DNA of 64,000 nucleotides from Pseudomonas sp. M47T1 (GTDB lineage: Bacteria; Pseudomonadota; Gammaproteobacteria; Pseudomonadales; Pseudomonadaceae): positions 357,491-421,490 of the forward strand of contig NZ_AJWX01000001.1 of the NCBI RefSeq assembly GCF_000263855.1, written 5' to 3'. Shown here one piece after another: positions 49,567-59,192 of this stretch (positions within the stretch are counted from its first letter, which is position 1; each line of letters opens with the position of its first letter). Under the pieces are notes generated by a model. It saw only the letters and a program-made list of their open reading frames with translations, was not told the DNA's origin and searched no databases. Made by a program: the position numbers and the translations under genes.

Positions 49567-50616
49567 ATGGATATCAAGAGCGCGCTGAACCGTATTGTCG
49601 GTCAGCTGGACCTGAGCACCGATGAAATGCGCGATGTGATGCGCGAGATCATGACCGGGCAATGCACCGAGGCGCAGATTGGCGCCTTCCTGATGGGCAT
49701 GCGCATGAAAAGCGAAAGCATCGACGAAATCGTCGGTGCCGTGTCGGTGATGCGCGAGCTGGCTGACCGGGTGGAACTCAAGACCCTGGATAACGTGGTC
49801 GACATCGTTGGTACCGGCGGTGACGGCGCCAACATCTTCAACGTATCCACAGCCTCATCCTTCGTGATTGCGGCTGCCGGCTGCACCGTCGCCAAGCATG
49901 GCAACCGTGCGGTGTCGGGCAAGAGCGGTAGCGCCGACCTGCTGGAAGCGGCGGGTGTCTACCTGAACCTCACGCCGGTTCAGGTTGCCCGTTGCATCGA
50001 CAGCGTAGGCATTGGCTTCATGTTCGCCCAGGCCCATCACGGCGCCATGAAACACGCCGCCGGGCCGCGCCGCGACCTGGGCCTGCGTACCCTGTTCAAC
50101 ATGGTCGGCCCGCTGACCAACCCGGCGGGCGTCAAGCACCAAGTGGTGGGCGTGTTCAATCAGGCCCTGTGCCGGCCATTGGCCGAAGTGCTGCATCGCC
50201 TGGGCAGCAAGCACGTACTGGTGGTGCACTCCAAGGACGGCCTGGACGAGTTCAGCCTGGCCGCGCCGACCTTCGTGGCCGAACTGAAGAACGGCGAAAT
50301 CAGCGAGTATTGGGTCGAGCCTGAAGATCTGGGCATCAAGAGCCAGAGCCTGTACGGCCTGGCGGTTGAAAGCCCGCAGGCCTCGCTTGAACTGATTCGC
50401 GATGCCCTGGGCAAGCGCAAGAGCGAGCATGGCCAGAAGGCTGCTGAAATGATCATCCTCAACGCCGGCGCCGCGCTGTACGCCGCCGACCATGCCTCTT
50501 CCCTGAAAGAAGGCGTGGCCTTGGCCCACGATGCCCTGCACACCGGGCTGGCTCGTGAGAAACTCGAAGAGCTGGGCGCCTTTACCGCTGTATTCAAGCA
50601 GGAGAATCAGGCATGA
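49567..50616 (+). CDS. trpD: Anthranilate phosphoribosyltransferase
   Basis: This 349-residue enzyme transfers phosphoribosyl from PRPP to anthranilate. PRPP-binding motifs are [23 protein letters not shown] near residue 79 and [19 protein letters not shown]; the Mg site lies in KDGLDEFSL. Metallic loop and length are normal for the family. It overlaps trpC by 4 bases. Confidence 0.97.
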   Translation: MDIKSALNRIVGQLDLSTDEMRDVMREIMTGQCTEAQIGAFLMGMRMKSESIDEIVGAVSVMRELADRVELKTLDNVVDIVGTGGDGANIFNVSTASSFVIAAAGCTVAKHGNRAVSGKSGSADLLEAAGVYLNLTPVQVARCIDSVGIGFMFAQAHHGAMKHAAGPRRDLGLRTLFNMVGPLTNPAGVKHQVVGVFNQALCRPLAEVLHRLGSKHVLVVHSKDGLDEFSLAAPTFVAELKNGEISEYWVEPEDLGIKSQSLYGLAVESPQASLELIRDALGKRKSEHGQKAAEMIILNAGAALYAADHASSLKEGVALAHDALHTGLAREKLEELGAFTAVFKQENQA

Positions 50617-51428
50617 GTGTGCCGACAGTTCTGGAAAATATTCTGGCGCGCAAGGCTGTGGAAGTTGCCGAACGCTTGCAGCGCGTCAGCTTTGCCGAGC
50701 TGGAGCGCCTGGCTGCCGCCGCCGATGCCCCTCGTGGTTTTGCCAAGGCGTTGATCGACCAGGCCGCTACCAAGCACCCGGCGGTGATTGCTGAAATCAA
50801 GAAAGCCTCGCCTAGCAAAGGCGTGATTCGCGAGCACTTCGTGCCGGCTGAAATCGCCCAGAGCTACGAGAAGGGCGGGGCGACCTGCCTGTCGGTGCTC
50901 ACCGATATCGACTATTTCCAGGGGGCCGACGCCTACCTGCAACAGGCCCGTGCGGCGTGCAGCCTGCCGGTGATCCGCAAGGACTTCATGGTCGACCCGT
51001 ACCAGATCGTCGAGTCGCGCGCCTTGGGCGCCGACTGCGTGCTGCTGATCGTGGCGGCGCTGGACGACGTGAAGATGGCCGAACTGGAAGCCGCAGCCTT
51101 TGGCGTGGGCCTGGACGTGCTAGTGGAAGTGCACAACGGCGAAGAGCTGGAGCGCGCGCTCAAGCACCTGAAGTCGCCGCTGTTGGGTGTGAACAACCGC
51201 AACCTGCACAATTTCGAAGTCAGCCTGGAAAACACCCTGGACCTGCTGCCACTGATCCCGCGTGATCGCCTGGTGGTGACGGAAAGCGGCATCCTCAACC
51301 GTGCCGACGTCGAGCTGATGGAAATCAGCGAGGTCTATTCGTTCCTGGTAGGCGAAGCGTTCATGCGCGCCGAGCATCCCGGCGACGAGCTGCAGCGCCT
51401 GTTCTTCCCCGAACGCGTCCAGGCCTAG
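50613..51428 (+). CDS. trpC: Indole-3-glycerol-phosphate synthase
   Basis: This 271-residue TIM barrel closes the indole ring from CdRP. Catalytic lysine and glutamate lie in [15 protein letters not shown] near residue 55, the second lysine in [13 protein letters not shown], and phosphate binding in [13 protein letters not shown]. It is monofunctional (no fused TrpF). It is the last gene of the trpEGDC run; a 35-base gap follows before the ligase-like gene. Confidence 0.97.
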   Translation: MSVPTVLENILARKAVEVAERLQRVSFAELERLAAAADAPRGFAKALIDQAATKHPAVIAEIKKASPSKGVIREHFVPAEIAQSYEKGGATCLSVLTDIDYFQGADAYLQQARAACSLPVIRKDFMVDPYQIVESRALGADCVLLIVAALDDVKMAELEAAAFGVGLDVLVEVHNGEELERALKHLKSPLLGVNNRNLHNFEVSLENTLDLLPLIPRDRLVVTESGILNRADVELMEISEVYSFLVGEAFMRAEHPGDELQRLFFPERVQA

Positions 51429-51463
51429 ATGGCAGGCGCGCTGGACTTTGTGTGAGGGTGCCG

Positions 51464-52159
51464 ATGGTGCAACTACCCACTCAAGCCGGCCTTCAGGCCG
51501 AGCAGGACCTGCTGGCCGCCGTCTGTCGCGGCGATCAAGCCGACGGCCTGCTGTTCTGGCAGCCCACCGACCGCTCCCTCGTCATGCCCCGTCGCCTCAA
51601 TCGCCAACCTGGTTTCGAAGCGGCCTGCGCCATTTCGGCTGAAGCCGGCTGGTCAGTGCTGCTGCGCGAAACCGGCGGCGAGCCGGTGCCGCAATCGGCC
51701 GCCACCATCAACGTGGCGCTGGTGTATGTGGCGCCACGCAGTGAAGGTGACCAGAACCGCATCGAAACCGCCTACCAGCGTCTGTGCCAGCCGTTGCTCG
51801 ATGCGGTCACTGCGCTGGGCGGCAACGCATCACTGGGCGAGGTGCCCGGTGCTTTCTGCGACGGCCGCTACAACGTCAACATTGATCGGCGTAAATGGGT
51901 GGGCACCGCCCAGCGCTGGCGCCAAGGCCTGAGCGGTACAAGGCCGGTGGTGCTGGTGCATGGCGCAATGCTGATGGATAACGAACGTGAGTCCATGGTC
52001 GCGGCAGTAAACCGCTTCAACCAGGCCTGCGACCTGCCTCAGCGCTGCGAAGTGCAAAGCCATATCGGTCTGCATGAGCGCTTTGCTGCACCGCGATTGA
52101 TTGATGATCTGGCCCAGGCCTACGGCCAACTGCTTGCCGAGATCCGCTGCAAGGATTAG
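51464..52159 (+). CDS. LplA/LipB-family lipoate-protein ligase-like protein
   Basis: This 231-residue protein belongs to the biotin/lipoate ligase fold. The signature [31 protein letters not shown] (residues about 125-155) contains the Lys of the GRKxxGTAQR motif and is followed by [12 protein letters not shown]. It may attach lipoate or octanoate to 2-oxoacid dehydrogenases or the glycine cleavage protein, or act as an amidotransferase; specificity cannot be told. ATG 51464 with GAGGG five bases upstream is preferred to GTG 51452. Its stop shares CTAG with the stop of crp on the other strand. Confidence 0.82.
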   Translation: MVQLPTQAGLQAEQDLLAAVCRGDQADGLLFWQPTDRSLVMPRRLNRQPGFEAACAISAEAGWSVLLRETGGEPVPQSAATINVALVYVAPRSEGDQNRIETAYQRLCQPLLDAVTALGGNASLGEVPGAFCDGRYNVNIDRRKWVGTAQRWRQGLSGTRPVVLVHGAMLMDNERESMVAAVNRFNQACDLPQRCEVQSHIGLHERFAAPRLIDDLAQAYGQLLAEIRCKD

Positions 52160-52794
52160 CGCGTGCCGTAGACCACCATGGTCTTGCCCTTGACGTTGAC
52201 CAGGTTGCGTTCCTCCAGGTCCTTGAGCACCCGCCCTACCATTTCCCGTGAACACCCCACGATCCGGCCGATTTCCTGGCGGGTGATCTTGATCTGCATG
52301 CCGTCAGGGTGAGTCATGGCGTCCGGTTGCTTGCACAGTTCCAGCAGGCAACGGGCAACGCGGCCGGTCACGTCAAAGAAGGCCAGGTCGCCCACCTTGC
52401 GCGTAGTGTCGCGCAGGCGCTGGGCCATCTGGCAGCCCAGTGCGAACATGATCTCAGGATGCTGCAAAGCCACTTCGCGGAATTTGCCATAGCTGATTTC
52501 CGCAACTTCACATTCAGTCTTTGCTCGCACCCAGGCGCTGCGCTCCTGCCCATGGGCGGGAGATTCGAACAGGCCCAGCTCACCAAAGAAGTCCCCGGCG
52601 TTGAGGTAGGCAATGATCATTTCCCGGCCATCCTCATCCTCGATCAGGATAGTGACCGAGCCCTTGATGATGTACGACAGGGTTTCGGAGTGGTCGCCGG
52701 CACAGATGATGTTGCTCTTGGCCCCATAGCGGCGGCGCTGGCAGTGGGCCAGGAGTTTATCGATGTTCTGTATCGCAGGCGTGAGGGCAACCAT
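52156..52794 (-). CDS. crp: cAMP receptor protein (Crp/Vfr)
   Basis: This 212-residue regulator has an N-terminal cyclic-nucleotide domain with [23 protein letters not shown], retaining the Glu and Arg-Ser that contact cAMP, the dimer helix, and a C-terminal winged HTH ([30 protein letters not shown]) nearly identical in pattern to E. coli CRP and P. aeruginosa Vfr. In P. putida the protein binds cAMP tightly but plays no central role in catabolite repression. It is convergent with the ligase gene and divergent from the OsmC gene. Confidence 0.95.
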   Translation of the reverse strand: MVALTPAIQNIDKLLAHCQRRRYGAKSNIICAGDHSETLSYIIKGSVTILIEDEDGREMIIAYLNAGDFFGELGLFESPAHGQERSAWVRAKTECEVAEISYGKFREVALQHPEIMFALGCQMAQRLRDTTRKVGDLAFFDVTGRVARCLLELCKQPDAMTHPDGMQIKITRQEIGRIVGCSREMVGRVLKDLEERNLVNVKGKTMVVYGTR

Positions 52795-53003
52795 GGCTAA
52801 ATCCTGGGGGCAAGACGATCAACGGCGAATAGATTTTTTGGGTGCCGGCGGGGCGCCAGTCATTTGGCGCCAGCTTATCAGACGCTCGTTTTGTGTATCA
52901 GAGAATTTACTAATCAGCTTATCGGCAGCAAACGCAGGGTCTACAGGGCTTCTATATATCGCTGTGCTAAGCTGGCGGCCTTTTTTACAGTGGAGTCCTG
53001 GTG
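52795..53003. promoter_or_regulatory. Divergent crp-osmC promoter region
   Basis: A perfect inverted repeat GGCGCCA-gtcatt-TGGCGCC lies at 52852-52871, about 58 bases upstream of crp. TTCTATATATCG near 52950-52961 is the likely -10 area for the OsmC-like gene. No TGTGA-n6-TCACA CRP site is visible. Confidence 0.45.
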
Positions 53004-53426
53004 ATGAAGGCACGTATCCAGTGGGCAGGCGAAGCCATGTTCCTCGGCGAATCCGGTAGCGGTCATGTGGTAGTGATGGACGGTCCGCCCGAGAGCGGTG
53101 GTCGTAACCTGGGCGTGCGCCCCATGGAAATGCTGTTGTTGGGCCTGGGTGGCTGCAGCAATTTCGACGTGGTCAGCATCCTGAAGAAGTCGCGCCAGCC
53201 GGTAGAAAGCTGTGAAGCCTTCCTGGAAGCCGAGCGCGCTACGGAAGACCCCAAGGTCTTTACCAAGATCCACCTGCATTTCGTGGTGAAGGGGCGTGGC
53301 TTGAAAGAAGCCCAGGTCAAGCGGGCAGTGGAATTGTCAGCAGAAAAGTACTGCTCTGCCTCGATCATGCTGGGCCGTGCGGGCGTGGAAATCACCCACG
53401 ACTACGAAATCATCGAGCTGGGCTGA
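53004..53426 (+). CDS. OsmC/Ohr-family protein (YhfA-like)
   Basis: This 140-residue protein has the OsmC fold with the paired cysteines in LGLGGCSNFDVVSILKK near residue 51 and EKYCSASIMLGRAGVEI near residue 116. It opens with KARIQWAGEAMFLGE and is closest in pattern to the YhfA group that neighbours crp in enterobacteria as well. OsmC-like proteins reduce organic hydroperoxides, but the YhfA group is uncharacterised. ATG 53004 with GGAG 8-9 bases upstream is chosen. Confidence 0.88.
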   Translation: MKARIQWAGEAMFLGESGSGHVVVMDGPPESGGRNLGVRPMEMLLLGLGGCSNFDVVSILKKSRQPVESCEAFLEAERATEDPKVFTKIHLHFVVKGRGLKEAQVKRAVELSAEKYCSASIMLGRAGVEITHDYEIIELG

Positions 53427-53437
53427 GCCGCTAACCT

Positions 53438-53465
53438 GTGAGAGCTGGCTTGCCAGCTCCCACAA
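53438..53465. repeat. REP palindrome between osmC-like gene and coq7
   Basis: GAGCTGGC-tt-GCCAGCTC forms a perfect 8-bp stem with GTGA and CCAC flanks. It lies between convergent genes and belongs to the GGGAGCTGGC family seen at 11611, 25781 and 35676. Confidence 0.75.
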
Positions 53466-53477
53466 GTAACAGACACA

Positions 53478-54125
53478 TCAGAGGCGGTAAGTGCTTTTGG
53501 TCATGACCTTGGCCAGCACACTCATGCCGAACCTTACCGGCGCCGGAAAGCGGAAGCCACCAGCGTCCAGTGCCGAATCGGCATGCTGTTCTTCGTCCAC
53601 GCGCATCTGTTCCAGAATGGCGCGGGACTTATCGTCCTCTACCGGCAACTGTTCCAGGTGTTCGTCCAGGTGCTTGCACACCTGGTGCTCGGTGGCCGCC
53701 ACGAAGCCCAGGCTGACGCGGTCGCTGATCAGCCCCGCCATGGCGCCAATGCCGAACGACATGCCGTAGAACAGCGGATTGAGCACGCTTGGGTGGCTGC
53801 CCAGTTGGCGAATACGTTGTTCGCACCACGCCAAGTGATCCACCTCTTCTTCGGCGGCATGCTCCATGGCCTTGCGCACCTGCGGCAGCTTGGCGGTCAG
53901 GGCCTGGCCCTGGTAGAGCGCCTGCGCGCACACTTCACCGGTATGGTTGATGCGCATCAGGCCAGCCACATGGCGGGTTTCGTCATCACTGAGTTTCGGG
54001 TCCGGCTGGACAATGGCCGGTGACGGCCGCGACGGCTGGCCGCTGAAAGGCAGCAGCGTGCGCATGGCCGTGTCGGCCTGCAGCAGCAGTCGGTCGAGGG
54101 GGGAATAGTGACGTTCGGTAGCCAT
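53478..54125 (-). CDS. coq7: 3-demethoxyubiquinol 3-hydroxylase
   Basis: This 215-residue di-iron monooxygenase performs the last hydroxylation in ubiquinone synthesis. Iron ligands are visible as Glu in [18 protein letters not shown], the ExxH-type [17 protein letters not shown], Glu in [19 protein letters not shown] LDEHLEQLP, and [16 protein letters not shown] hydrophobic stretch [23 protein letters not shown] suits membrane-surface binding. Length agrees with bacterial Coq7. Confidence 0.95.
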   Translation of the reverse strand: MATERHYSPLDRLLLQADTAMRTLLPFSGQPSRPSPAIVQPDPKLSDDETRHVAGLMRINHTGEVCAQALYQGQALTAKLPQVRKAMEHAAEEEVDHLAWCEQRIRQLGSHPSVLNPLFYGMSFGIGAMAGLISDRVSLGFVAATEHQVCKHLDEHLEQLPVEDDKSRAILEQMRVDEEQHADSALDAGGFRFPAPVRFGMSVLAKVMTKSTYRL

Positions 54126-54206
54126 TGGGCACCTCCGGATAGAATCACGGTGTGCAGTTTAACCCAAAATACCGTGCCAGAGCCTGCGCCACGTCAGCAC
54201 ACATCT

Positions 54207-54236
54207 GCGGCCGCCACCAGGAGGCGGCGGCTACAG
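54207..54236. repeat. GC hairpin between HIT gene and coq7
   Basis: GCGGCCGCC-accaggag-GCGGCGGC-type stem with TACAGG flank, in the 119-base gap. Probably a member of the TGTAGCCGC repeat family; it could also act on the coq7-HIT boundary. Confidence 0.45.
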
Positions 54237-54244
54237 GGTACGGA

Positions 54245-54583
54245 TTAGCCCGGCGGCCAGTGCATCTGGCGCTGACCCAGTACGTGCATATGAATGTGGT
54301 AAACCGTCTGGCCGCCCAACTCATTGCAGTTCATGACCACGCGAAAGCCTTCCTCGCAGCCCAGCTCCTTGGCCAGCCGCTGCGCGGTGAACAGAATATG
54401 ACCAGCCAGGGCCTTGTCTTCCTCGGCGAGGTCGTTAAGGGTGCGAATCGGCTTCTTCGGAATCACCAGAAAGTGCACCGGTGCCTGGGGCGCAATATCG
54501 TGGAAGGCCAGTACCTGGTCATCCTCGTAAATGATCTTGGCGGGTATTTCTCTGTTGATGATCTTGGTGAACAGAGTATCCAC
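54245..54583 (-). CDS. HIT-family (HinT-like) nucleotide hydrolase, GTG start
   Basis: This 112-residue protein has the histidine triad HIHMHVLG near the C-terminus (residues about 98-103) and the family start DTLFTKIINREIPAKIIYEDDQVLAFHDIAPQAPVHFLVIPKKPI. HinT enzymes hydrolyse purine nucleoside phosphoramidates. I set the start at GTG 54583, preceded by GGAGAAG on the minus strand; the upstream frame is not conserved in pattern. Confidence 0.92.
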   Translation of the reverse strand: MDTLFTKIINREIPAKIIYEDDQVLAFHDIAPQAPVHFLVIPKKPIRTLNDLAEEDKALAGHILFTAQRLAKELGCEEGFRVVMNCNELGGQTVYHIHMHVLGQRQMHWPPG

Positions 54584-54776
54584 AGCGGCTTCTCCATGTT
54601 TGACGTCGGGCCTGAGTGTACGCAGGGCATAATGCTTAATCCACAATATCACCTGTAGCCGCTGCCGCAGGCTGCGCTGGCCATCTCGTGCACTCTCGAT
54701 CTGGAGCGCGACCCCGGCCGTTCCTCGCCTGTTTTCGCCTTGCCTGACGTTCGCGGGAATACATTTCATACAGGCC
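54584..54776 (-). other. HIT gene upstream region with a dispersed repeat
   Basis: A 193-base gap without a gene. TGTAGCCGCTGCCGCAGGCTGCG at 54654-54676 is a copy of the TAGCCGCTGCC repeat. The HIT promoter should lie at about 54600-54650, where ATTGTGG and CATTAT patches occur, but I cannot fix hexamers. Confidence 0.4.
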
Positions 54777-55550
54777 CTAGCGGGGGCGGTAGGCCAGGTT
54801 GATGGCGCCGGCGATCTTGCGCACCAGCCACCGCGAGCCGAAGCGGGCGCCATACGTGAGCAGGCGGTTGCGCCGCCCGGGCACGATGACTGCGCGGTTG
54901 CGGGCCAGCGCCCGTACGGTGAACAGTGCCACTTCTTCGGGGCTGAGTACCCGCTGGCTGCCGGCCAGGCGTTCGATCTTGCGGTTCGAGGAGCGCACCG
55001 GGCCTGGGCACAGTACCGATACCTTGACCCCGGACTGACGCAGTTCTTCGCGCAGGCCTTCGGAAAAGCTCAGGACATAGGCCTTGCTTGCCGCATAGCT
55101 GCTCATCCACGGGCCAGGCTGGAAAGCGGCCAGGGAAGCGACGTTGAGAATCTGCCCGCCGCCATGCACGGCCATGGCATTGCCGATCACATGGCACAGG
55201 CGCACAAGGGCGAGGATGTTGACCTCAATAAGGTCCTGCTCCTGCATCCAGTCCTGGGCCAGGAAGTGCCCGTAGGAGCGCAGTCCGGCGCAGTTGATCA
55301 GCAAGTCGATGTGGCGGCTGCTTTCCTCCAGCTCCATCAACAGCCCCGACAGGCGCAGCGGTTCGCTCAAATCGCAGGCGCGGAACAGCACCTCCACGCC
55401 AAAACGCTGGGTCAGTTCGATGGCCACGGCTTCCAGGGCGTCGCGCTGGCGGGCCACCAGGATCAGGTTGCGGCCACGCCGGGCCAGGGCTTCGGCCATC
55501 GCCAGGCCCAGCCCTCGGGATGCGCCAGTGATCATGGCGTAACGGGTCAT
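54777..55550 (-). CDS. Short-chain dehydrogenase/reductase
   Basis: This 257-residue classical SDR has the NAD(P)-binding ITGASRGLGLAMAEALARRG near residue 8, the NCAGLRSYGHF motif (NxAG) near residue 88, catalytic Ser in NVASLAAFQPG, and the YxxxK pair in SYAASKAYVLSFSEGLREEL near residue 156. A basic C-terminus follows (RLLTYGARFGSRWLVRKIAGAINLAYRPR). The substrate is unknown. The start at 55550 has GGAGAA upstream, better than the ATG four codons earlier. Confidence 0.9.
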   Translation of the reverse strand: MTRYAMITGASRGLGLAMAEALARRGRNLILVARQRDALEAVAIELTQRFGVEVLFRACDLSEPLRLSGLLMELEESSRHIDLLINCAGLRSYGHFLAQDWMQEQDLIEVNILALVRLCHVIGNAMAVHGGGQILNVASLAAFQPGPWMSSYAASKAYVLSFSEGLREELRQSGVKVSVLCPGPVRSSNRKIERLAGSQRVLSPEEVALFTVRALARNRAVIVPGRRNRLLTYGARFGSRWLVRKIAGAINLAYRPR

Positions 55551-55661
55551 GCAATTCTCCATACGAACGCCCCCGGCCCCGGCTCGTGGTTGAGGCGGGG
55601 CACTGGGGGCGTCTACTCAGGGGCGCTAGTCTACCGTGTGGGCGCGGTTATGCCGAATCCC

Positions 55662-56459
55662 TTAAATGGCCTGCGAGTGGCGGGCAATCGAGGCAAAGCC
55701 GCCCAGCAGCCCGCCGATGAACACCAGCGCGAGAAACGCCACCCACAACCAGGCCAGCACCTTCACGGCAGTGCTGTTGGGCGGGGCAGGTGGGCCATAC
55801 TGGTTGACGCCAGGGTTGCCCGGCACGGCCATGACCACGAAGGGGAACACGCTACCCACGAAGGGCACCAGGTTGAGCAGCCACATCCAGCCGGTCCAGC
55901 CGGCGTCATGCAAGCGCTGCACGCTGATCTGCACGTTCATGGTGATGAACGCGGCAGCAGCGATGGCGCCCAGGCCGATGGCCAGCATCTTGGAAACCGC
56001 GGCCAGTGCCAGGCAGATGAACATCGCCACACAGGCGCCCAGTACCAAGGCCATGGACCAGCCCAGGTAGCGCACGCGGCCGATACGACCTTGCACGGTC
56101 ATGACTTTCAGGGGGCCGTATATCGCGACCATCGGGGCGACATCCGATTGCGGCGGTGCGTAAGGCGAGTAAGGCTGCGCGGCGAGGGCTGGAGCGGGCT
56201 CGACCTCTTCAAGGCTGAGTTCCACCGGCGCCTCTTCTTCCAGCCGCGCATCGACACCGGCCTTGTGCAGCGCATCCAGATATTTCTGCGCGGTTTCCTG
56301 TGGCAGGTTGCGCTTGAGCGCGACCTTGCGCCCGGTGAACAGCTTTTCCACCGACAGCGGATCGCTCTTGAACAGTTGGGCCAGGTTGGCCTTGGCCGTT
56401 TCCAGATCGATCCCGGGCAGGGGGCTGCCTTCGAAAACGATTTTGAACAGTGTTGTCAT
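55662..56459 (-). CDS. DUF805 family membrane protein with N-terminal cytoplasmic domain
   Basis: This 265-residue protein has a soluble N-terminal part of about 75 residues (TTLFKIVFEGSPLPGIDLETAKANLAQLF, then EKLFTGRKVALKRNLPQETAQKYLDALHKAGVDARLE), a Pro/Tyr-rich linker, and a C-terminal DUF805 domain with four membrane helices and the hallmark GRIGRVRYLGW and QRLHDAGWTGWMWLL motifs. Function of DUF805 is unknown. The N-terminal domain looks like a small alpha/beta module that handles a gain of one residue per repeat; I do not recognise it by name. The start at 56459 has AGGACGCC upstream. Confidence 0.82.
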   Translation of the reverse strand: MTTLFKIVFEGSPLPGIDLETAKANLAQLFKSDPLSVEKLFTGRKVALKRNLPQETAQKYLDALHKAGVDARLEEEAPVELSLEEVEPAPALAAQPYSPYAPPQSDVAPMVAIYGPLKVMTVQGRIGRVRYLGWSMALVLGACVAMFICLALAAVSKMLAIGLGAIAAAAFITMNVQISVQRLHDAGWTGWMWLLNLVPFVGSVFPFVVMAVPGNPGVNQYGPPAPPNSTAVKVLAWLWVAFLALVFIGGLLGGFASIARHSQAI

Positions 56460-56491
56460 GCTGGCGTCCTTGTCTTTGTAATGAGGGCCAC

Positions 56492-57451
56492 TCAACGCGG
56501 CCAATAGTCGGGAAGGCGGGTAGCCAGCACCAGCGCCTTGCGGTACTCGTCATCCAGCCTGGAAATGAGCTCGTCGGCTGTGGGCACATCATTGATGTCG
56601 CCAACCCCTTGGCCGGCTGACCAGATGGTCTTCCATGCCTTGGCCTCTTCATCGACCGGTTTAAGCTTTGCTTGAGGGGCCGCGGTAGCCAGTGTGGCCA
56701 GGTCGAAACCGGCCTCCTCAAGGCTGGCGCGCATGAAGCTGGCCGGTACGCCCGATACCGCAGGAGTGTGAATGATATCCGCCGCGCGTGACGCCAGCAG
56801 CATCTGCTTGTAGGCATCCGGGGCGTGGCTTTCCTGGCAGGCAATGAAGCGCGTGCCCAGGTAGGCCAGGTCGGCGCCCAGCAGTTGCGCGGCGAGAATC
56901 TCCCGCCCGTGATTGATGCAGCCAGCCAGCAGCAGGGTCTTGTCGAAGAATTGGCGAATCTCGGCCACCAGCGCAAACGGGCTCCAGGTGCCGGCATGGC
57001 CGCCGGCCCCGGCCGCCACGGCAATCAAGCCGTCGACACCGGCCAGGGCCGCTTTTTCGGCATGCCGTCGAGTAGTGACGTCATGGAACACCAGGCCGCC
57101 GTAGCTGTGCACGGCGTCCACCACTTCCTTCACCGCGCCCAGGCTGGTGATGACAATCGGCACCTTGTGCTCGATGCAGATGGCCAGGTCGGCTTCCAGG
57201 CGCGGGTTGCTGTTGTGCACGATCAGGTTGACTGCATAGGGCGCCGGTTTGTCGAGCAAGGCCAGGCCGGTTTCTATTTCCTCCAGCCAGGCGCGAAAGC
57301 CCGCGCTGTCACGCTGGTTTAGCGCCGGAAAGCTGCCGACAATGCCATTGCGGCAGCAGGCCAGCACCAACTGCGGGTTGGAGATCAGGAACATTGGCGC
57401 TGCCACCACTGGCAGGCGCAAGCGTTGGTCCAGCAGCGTAGGCAGCGACAT
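56492..57451 (-). CDS. Nitronate monooxygenase-family FMN enzyme
   Basis: This 319-residue TIM-barrel flavoprotein opens with LRLPVVAAPMFLISNPQLVLACCRNGIVGSFPA and has VFHDVTTRRHAEKAALAGVDGLIAVAAGAGGHAGT (FMN phosphate contacts) near residue 125 and LLAGCINHGREILAAQLLGADLAYLGTRFIA. These are the marks of the 2-nitropropane dioxygenase/nitronate monooxygenase family, which oxidises toxic nitronates such as propionate-3-nitronate. Trans-2-enoyl-ACP reductases (FabK) are a related alternative. The open frame extends upstream across hemJ, but 57451 is the family start. Confidence 0.88.
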   Translation of the reverse strand: MSLPTLLDQRLRLPVVAAPMFLISNPQLVLACCRNGIVGSFPALNQRDSAGFRAWLEEIETGLALLDKPAPYAVNLIVHNSNPRLEADLAICIEHKVPIVITSLGAVKEVVDAVHSYGGLVFHDVTTRRHAEKAALAGVDGLIAVAAGAGGHAGTWSPFALVAEIRQFFDKTLLLAGCINHGREILAAQLLGADLAYLGTRFIACQESHAPDAYKQMLLASRAADIIHTPAVSGVPASFMRASLEEAGFDLATLATAAPQAKLKPVDEEAKAWKTIWSAGQGVGDINDVPTADELISRLDDEYRKALVLATRLPDYWPR

Positions 57452-57477
57452 AGATGTACTCGCGTGTGTTGTTTGAC

Positions 57478-57903
57478 CTAGAACGGTTTGACCACCACCA
57501 GAATTACGATAGCCAGTAAAAACAGCACGGGCACCTCGTTGAACCAGCGGTAGAAGACATGTGAGCGGGTATTCTCGCCACGGGCGAAACGTTTGACCTG
57601 GGCGCCGCACATATGATGGTAGCCAATCAGGAAAAACACGAAGGTCAGTTTGGCGTGCAGCCAGCCTTGGCTGAGGTAGCCGGGAATCAGGTACACCAGC
57701 CACGCGCCGAACACCAGGGTGGCGATCATCGAGGGGCCCATGATGCCGCGGTACAGCTTGCGTTCCATGACCATGAAACGTTGCTTGCTGATCTCGTCTT
57801 CGCTGCTGGCGTGGTAGACGAACAGGCGTGGCAGGTAGAACAGCCCGGCGAACCAGCAGACCAGGCTGATGATGTGCAGGGCTTTGATCCATAGATAGAG
57901 CAT
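57478..57903 (-). CDS. hemJ: Protoporphyrinogen IX oxidase HemJ
   Basis: This 141-residue membrane protein has four predicted helices with conserved histidine and arginine (KALHIISLVCWFAGLFYLPRLFVYH near the N-terminus; WLHAKLTFVFFLIGYHHMCGAQVKRFA). It matches the HemJ (UPF0093) family, which oxidises protoporphyrinogen IX to protoporphyrin IX in many gram-negative bacteria lacking HemG or HemY. Divergent from argC. Confidence 0.92.
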   Translation of the reverse strand: MLYLWIKALHIISLVCWFAGLFYLPRLFVYHASSEDEISKQRFMVMERKLYRGIMGPSMIATLVFGAWLVYLIPGYLSQGWLHAKLTFVFFLIGYHHMCGAQVKRFARGENTRSHVFYRWFNEVPVLFLLAIVILVVVKPF

Positions 57904-58041
57904 TTTATTGAGGTTCCAGGTTCACGGTAGGGTGATAGTAGTGCCCCGTACTGCCGCACGTCACCTCAACGGTTGTTACCAGGCGCTCTGGGCCCGTATT
58001 ATCAGCGGTTTACTAGTCGGTTCGTTGAAAGGGGCAGGTTT

Positions 58042-59076
58042 ATGGTCAAGGTCGGTATTGTCGGCGGCACGGGTTACACCGGGGTCGAGTTGCTGCGTCT
58101 GTTGGCATCGCATCCGCAGGCAGAAGTCGCGGTCATCACCTCGCGTTCCGAGGCCGGTGTTCCCGTGGCAGACATGTACCCGAACCTGCGCGGTCATTAC
58201 GATGGCCTGGCGTTCAGCGTGCCAGACATCAAGACCCTGGGCGCATGCGACGTGGTGTTCTTCGCCACGCCCCACGGTGTTGCTCACTCCCTGGCCGGCG
58301 AACTGCTGGCTGCCGGTACCAAGGTGATCGACCTGTCGGCCGACTTCCGTCTGCAGGACGCCGAAGAGTGGGCCAAGTGGTACGGCCAGCCCCACGGCGC
58401 GCCTGAGCTGCTGAAGGATGCGGTGTACGGCCTGCCGGAAGTCAACCGCGAGCAGATCCGCAATGCCCGCCTCATTGCCGTGCCAGGTTGCTACCCAACC
58501 GCCACCCAGCTGGGGTTCCTGCCGCTGCTGGAAGCCGGCCTGGCCGATGCCTCGCGCCTGATCGCCGACTGCAAGTCCGGTGTCAGTGGCGCGGGCCGTG
58601 GCGCTGCGGTGGGCTCACTGTTTTGTGAGTCGGGCGAAAGCATGAAGGCGTATTCGGTGAAGGGCCACCGTCACCTGCCGGAAATCACCCAGGGCCTGCG
58701 CCGCGCCGCAGGCAGCGACGTCGGCCTGACCTTCGTACCGCACCTGACGCCGATGATCCGCGGTATCCACTCCACGTTGTACGCCACCGTGGCCGACAAG
58801 TCGGTGGACCTGCAGGCGCTGTTCGAAAAGCGCTACGCGGATGAGCCGTTCGTCGACGTCATGCCCGCCGGCAGCCATCCGGAAACCCGCAGCGTGCGCG
58901 GCGCCAACGTCTGCCGCATTGCCGTGCATCGCCCACAGGGCGGTGATCTGGTGGTGGTGCTGTCAGTCATCGACAACCTGGTCAAGGGCGCGTCGGGCCA
59001 GGCCGTGCAGAACCTCAACATCCTCTTCGGCCTCGACGAGCGCCTGGGCCTCTCCCACGCCGGTATGCTGCCGTAA
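58042..59076 (+). CDS. argC: N-acetyl-gamma-glutamyl-phosphate reductase
   Basis: This 344-residue NADPH-dependent enzyme makes N-acetylglutamate semialdehyde for arginine synthesis. The N-terminal [18 protein letters not shown] binds NADPH, the catalytic cysteine is in [21 protein letters not shown] near residue 149, and [13 protein letters not shown] carries the catalytic histidine. ATG 58042 follows AAAGGGGCAGG. It is followed by erpA, a conserved pair in Pseudomonas. Confidence 0.97.
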   Translation: MVKVGIVGGTGYTGVELLRLLASHPQAEVAVITSRSEAGVPVADMYPNLRGHYDGLAFSVPDIKTLGACDVVFFATPHGVAHSLAGELLAAGTKVIDLSADFRLQDAEEWAKWYGQPHGAPELLKDAVYGLPEVNREQIRNARLIAVPGCYPTATQLGFLPLLEAGLADASRLIADCKSGVSGAGRGAAVGSLFCESGESMKAYSVKGHRHLPEITQGLRRAAGSDVGLTFVPHLTPMIRGIHSTLYATVADKSVDLQALFEKRYADEPFVDVMPAGSHPETRSVRGANVCRIAVHRPQGGDLVVVLSVIDNLVKGASGQAVQNLNILFGLDERLGLSHAGMLP

Positions 59077-59192
59077 ATGACAGGCCGGCGCCTCGTGCGC
59101 CGGCCAGCGCACAATTGTTGACCCTTTTTCTAGGAGAAGCGGATAATGGCGCCATTAAGTTTTATGGCGGCTTACGCCGGGAGAGAGTCAGC

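Noticed and set aside
52795..53003. CRP autoregulatory site
   Set aside because: No TGTGA-n6-TCACA-like sequence; only an unrelated GGCGCCA dyad.
57452..57892. N-terminal extension of the nitronate monooxygenase frame
   Set aside because: It runs through hemJ in another frame and lacks conserved sequence; the family N-terminus begins at 57451.
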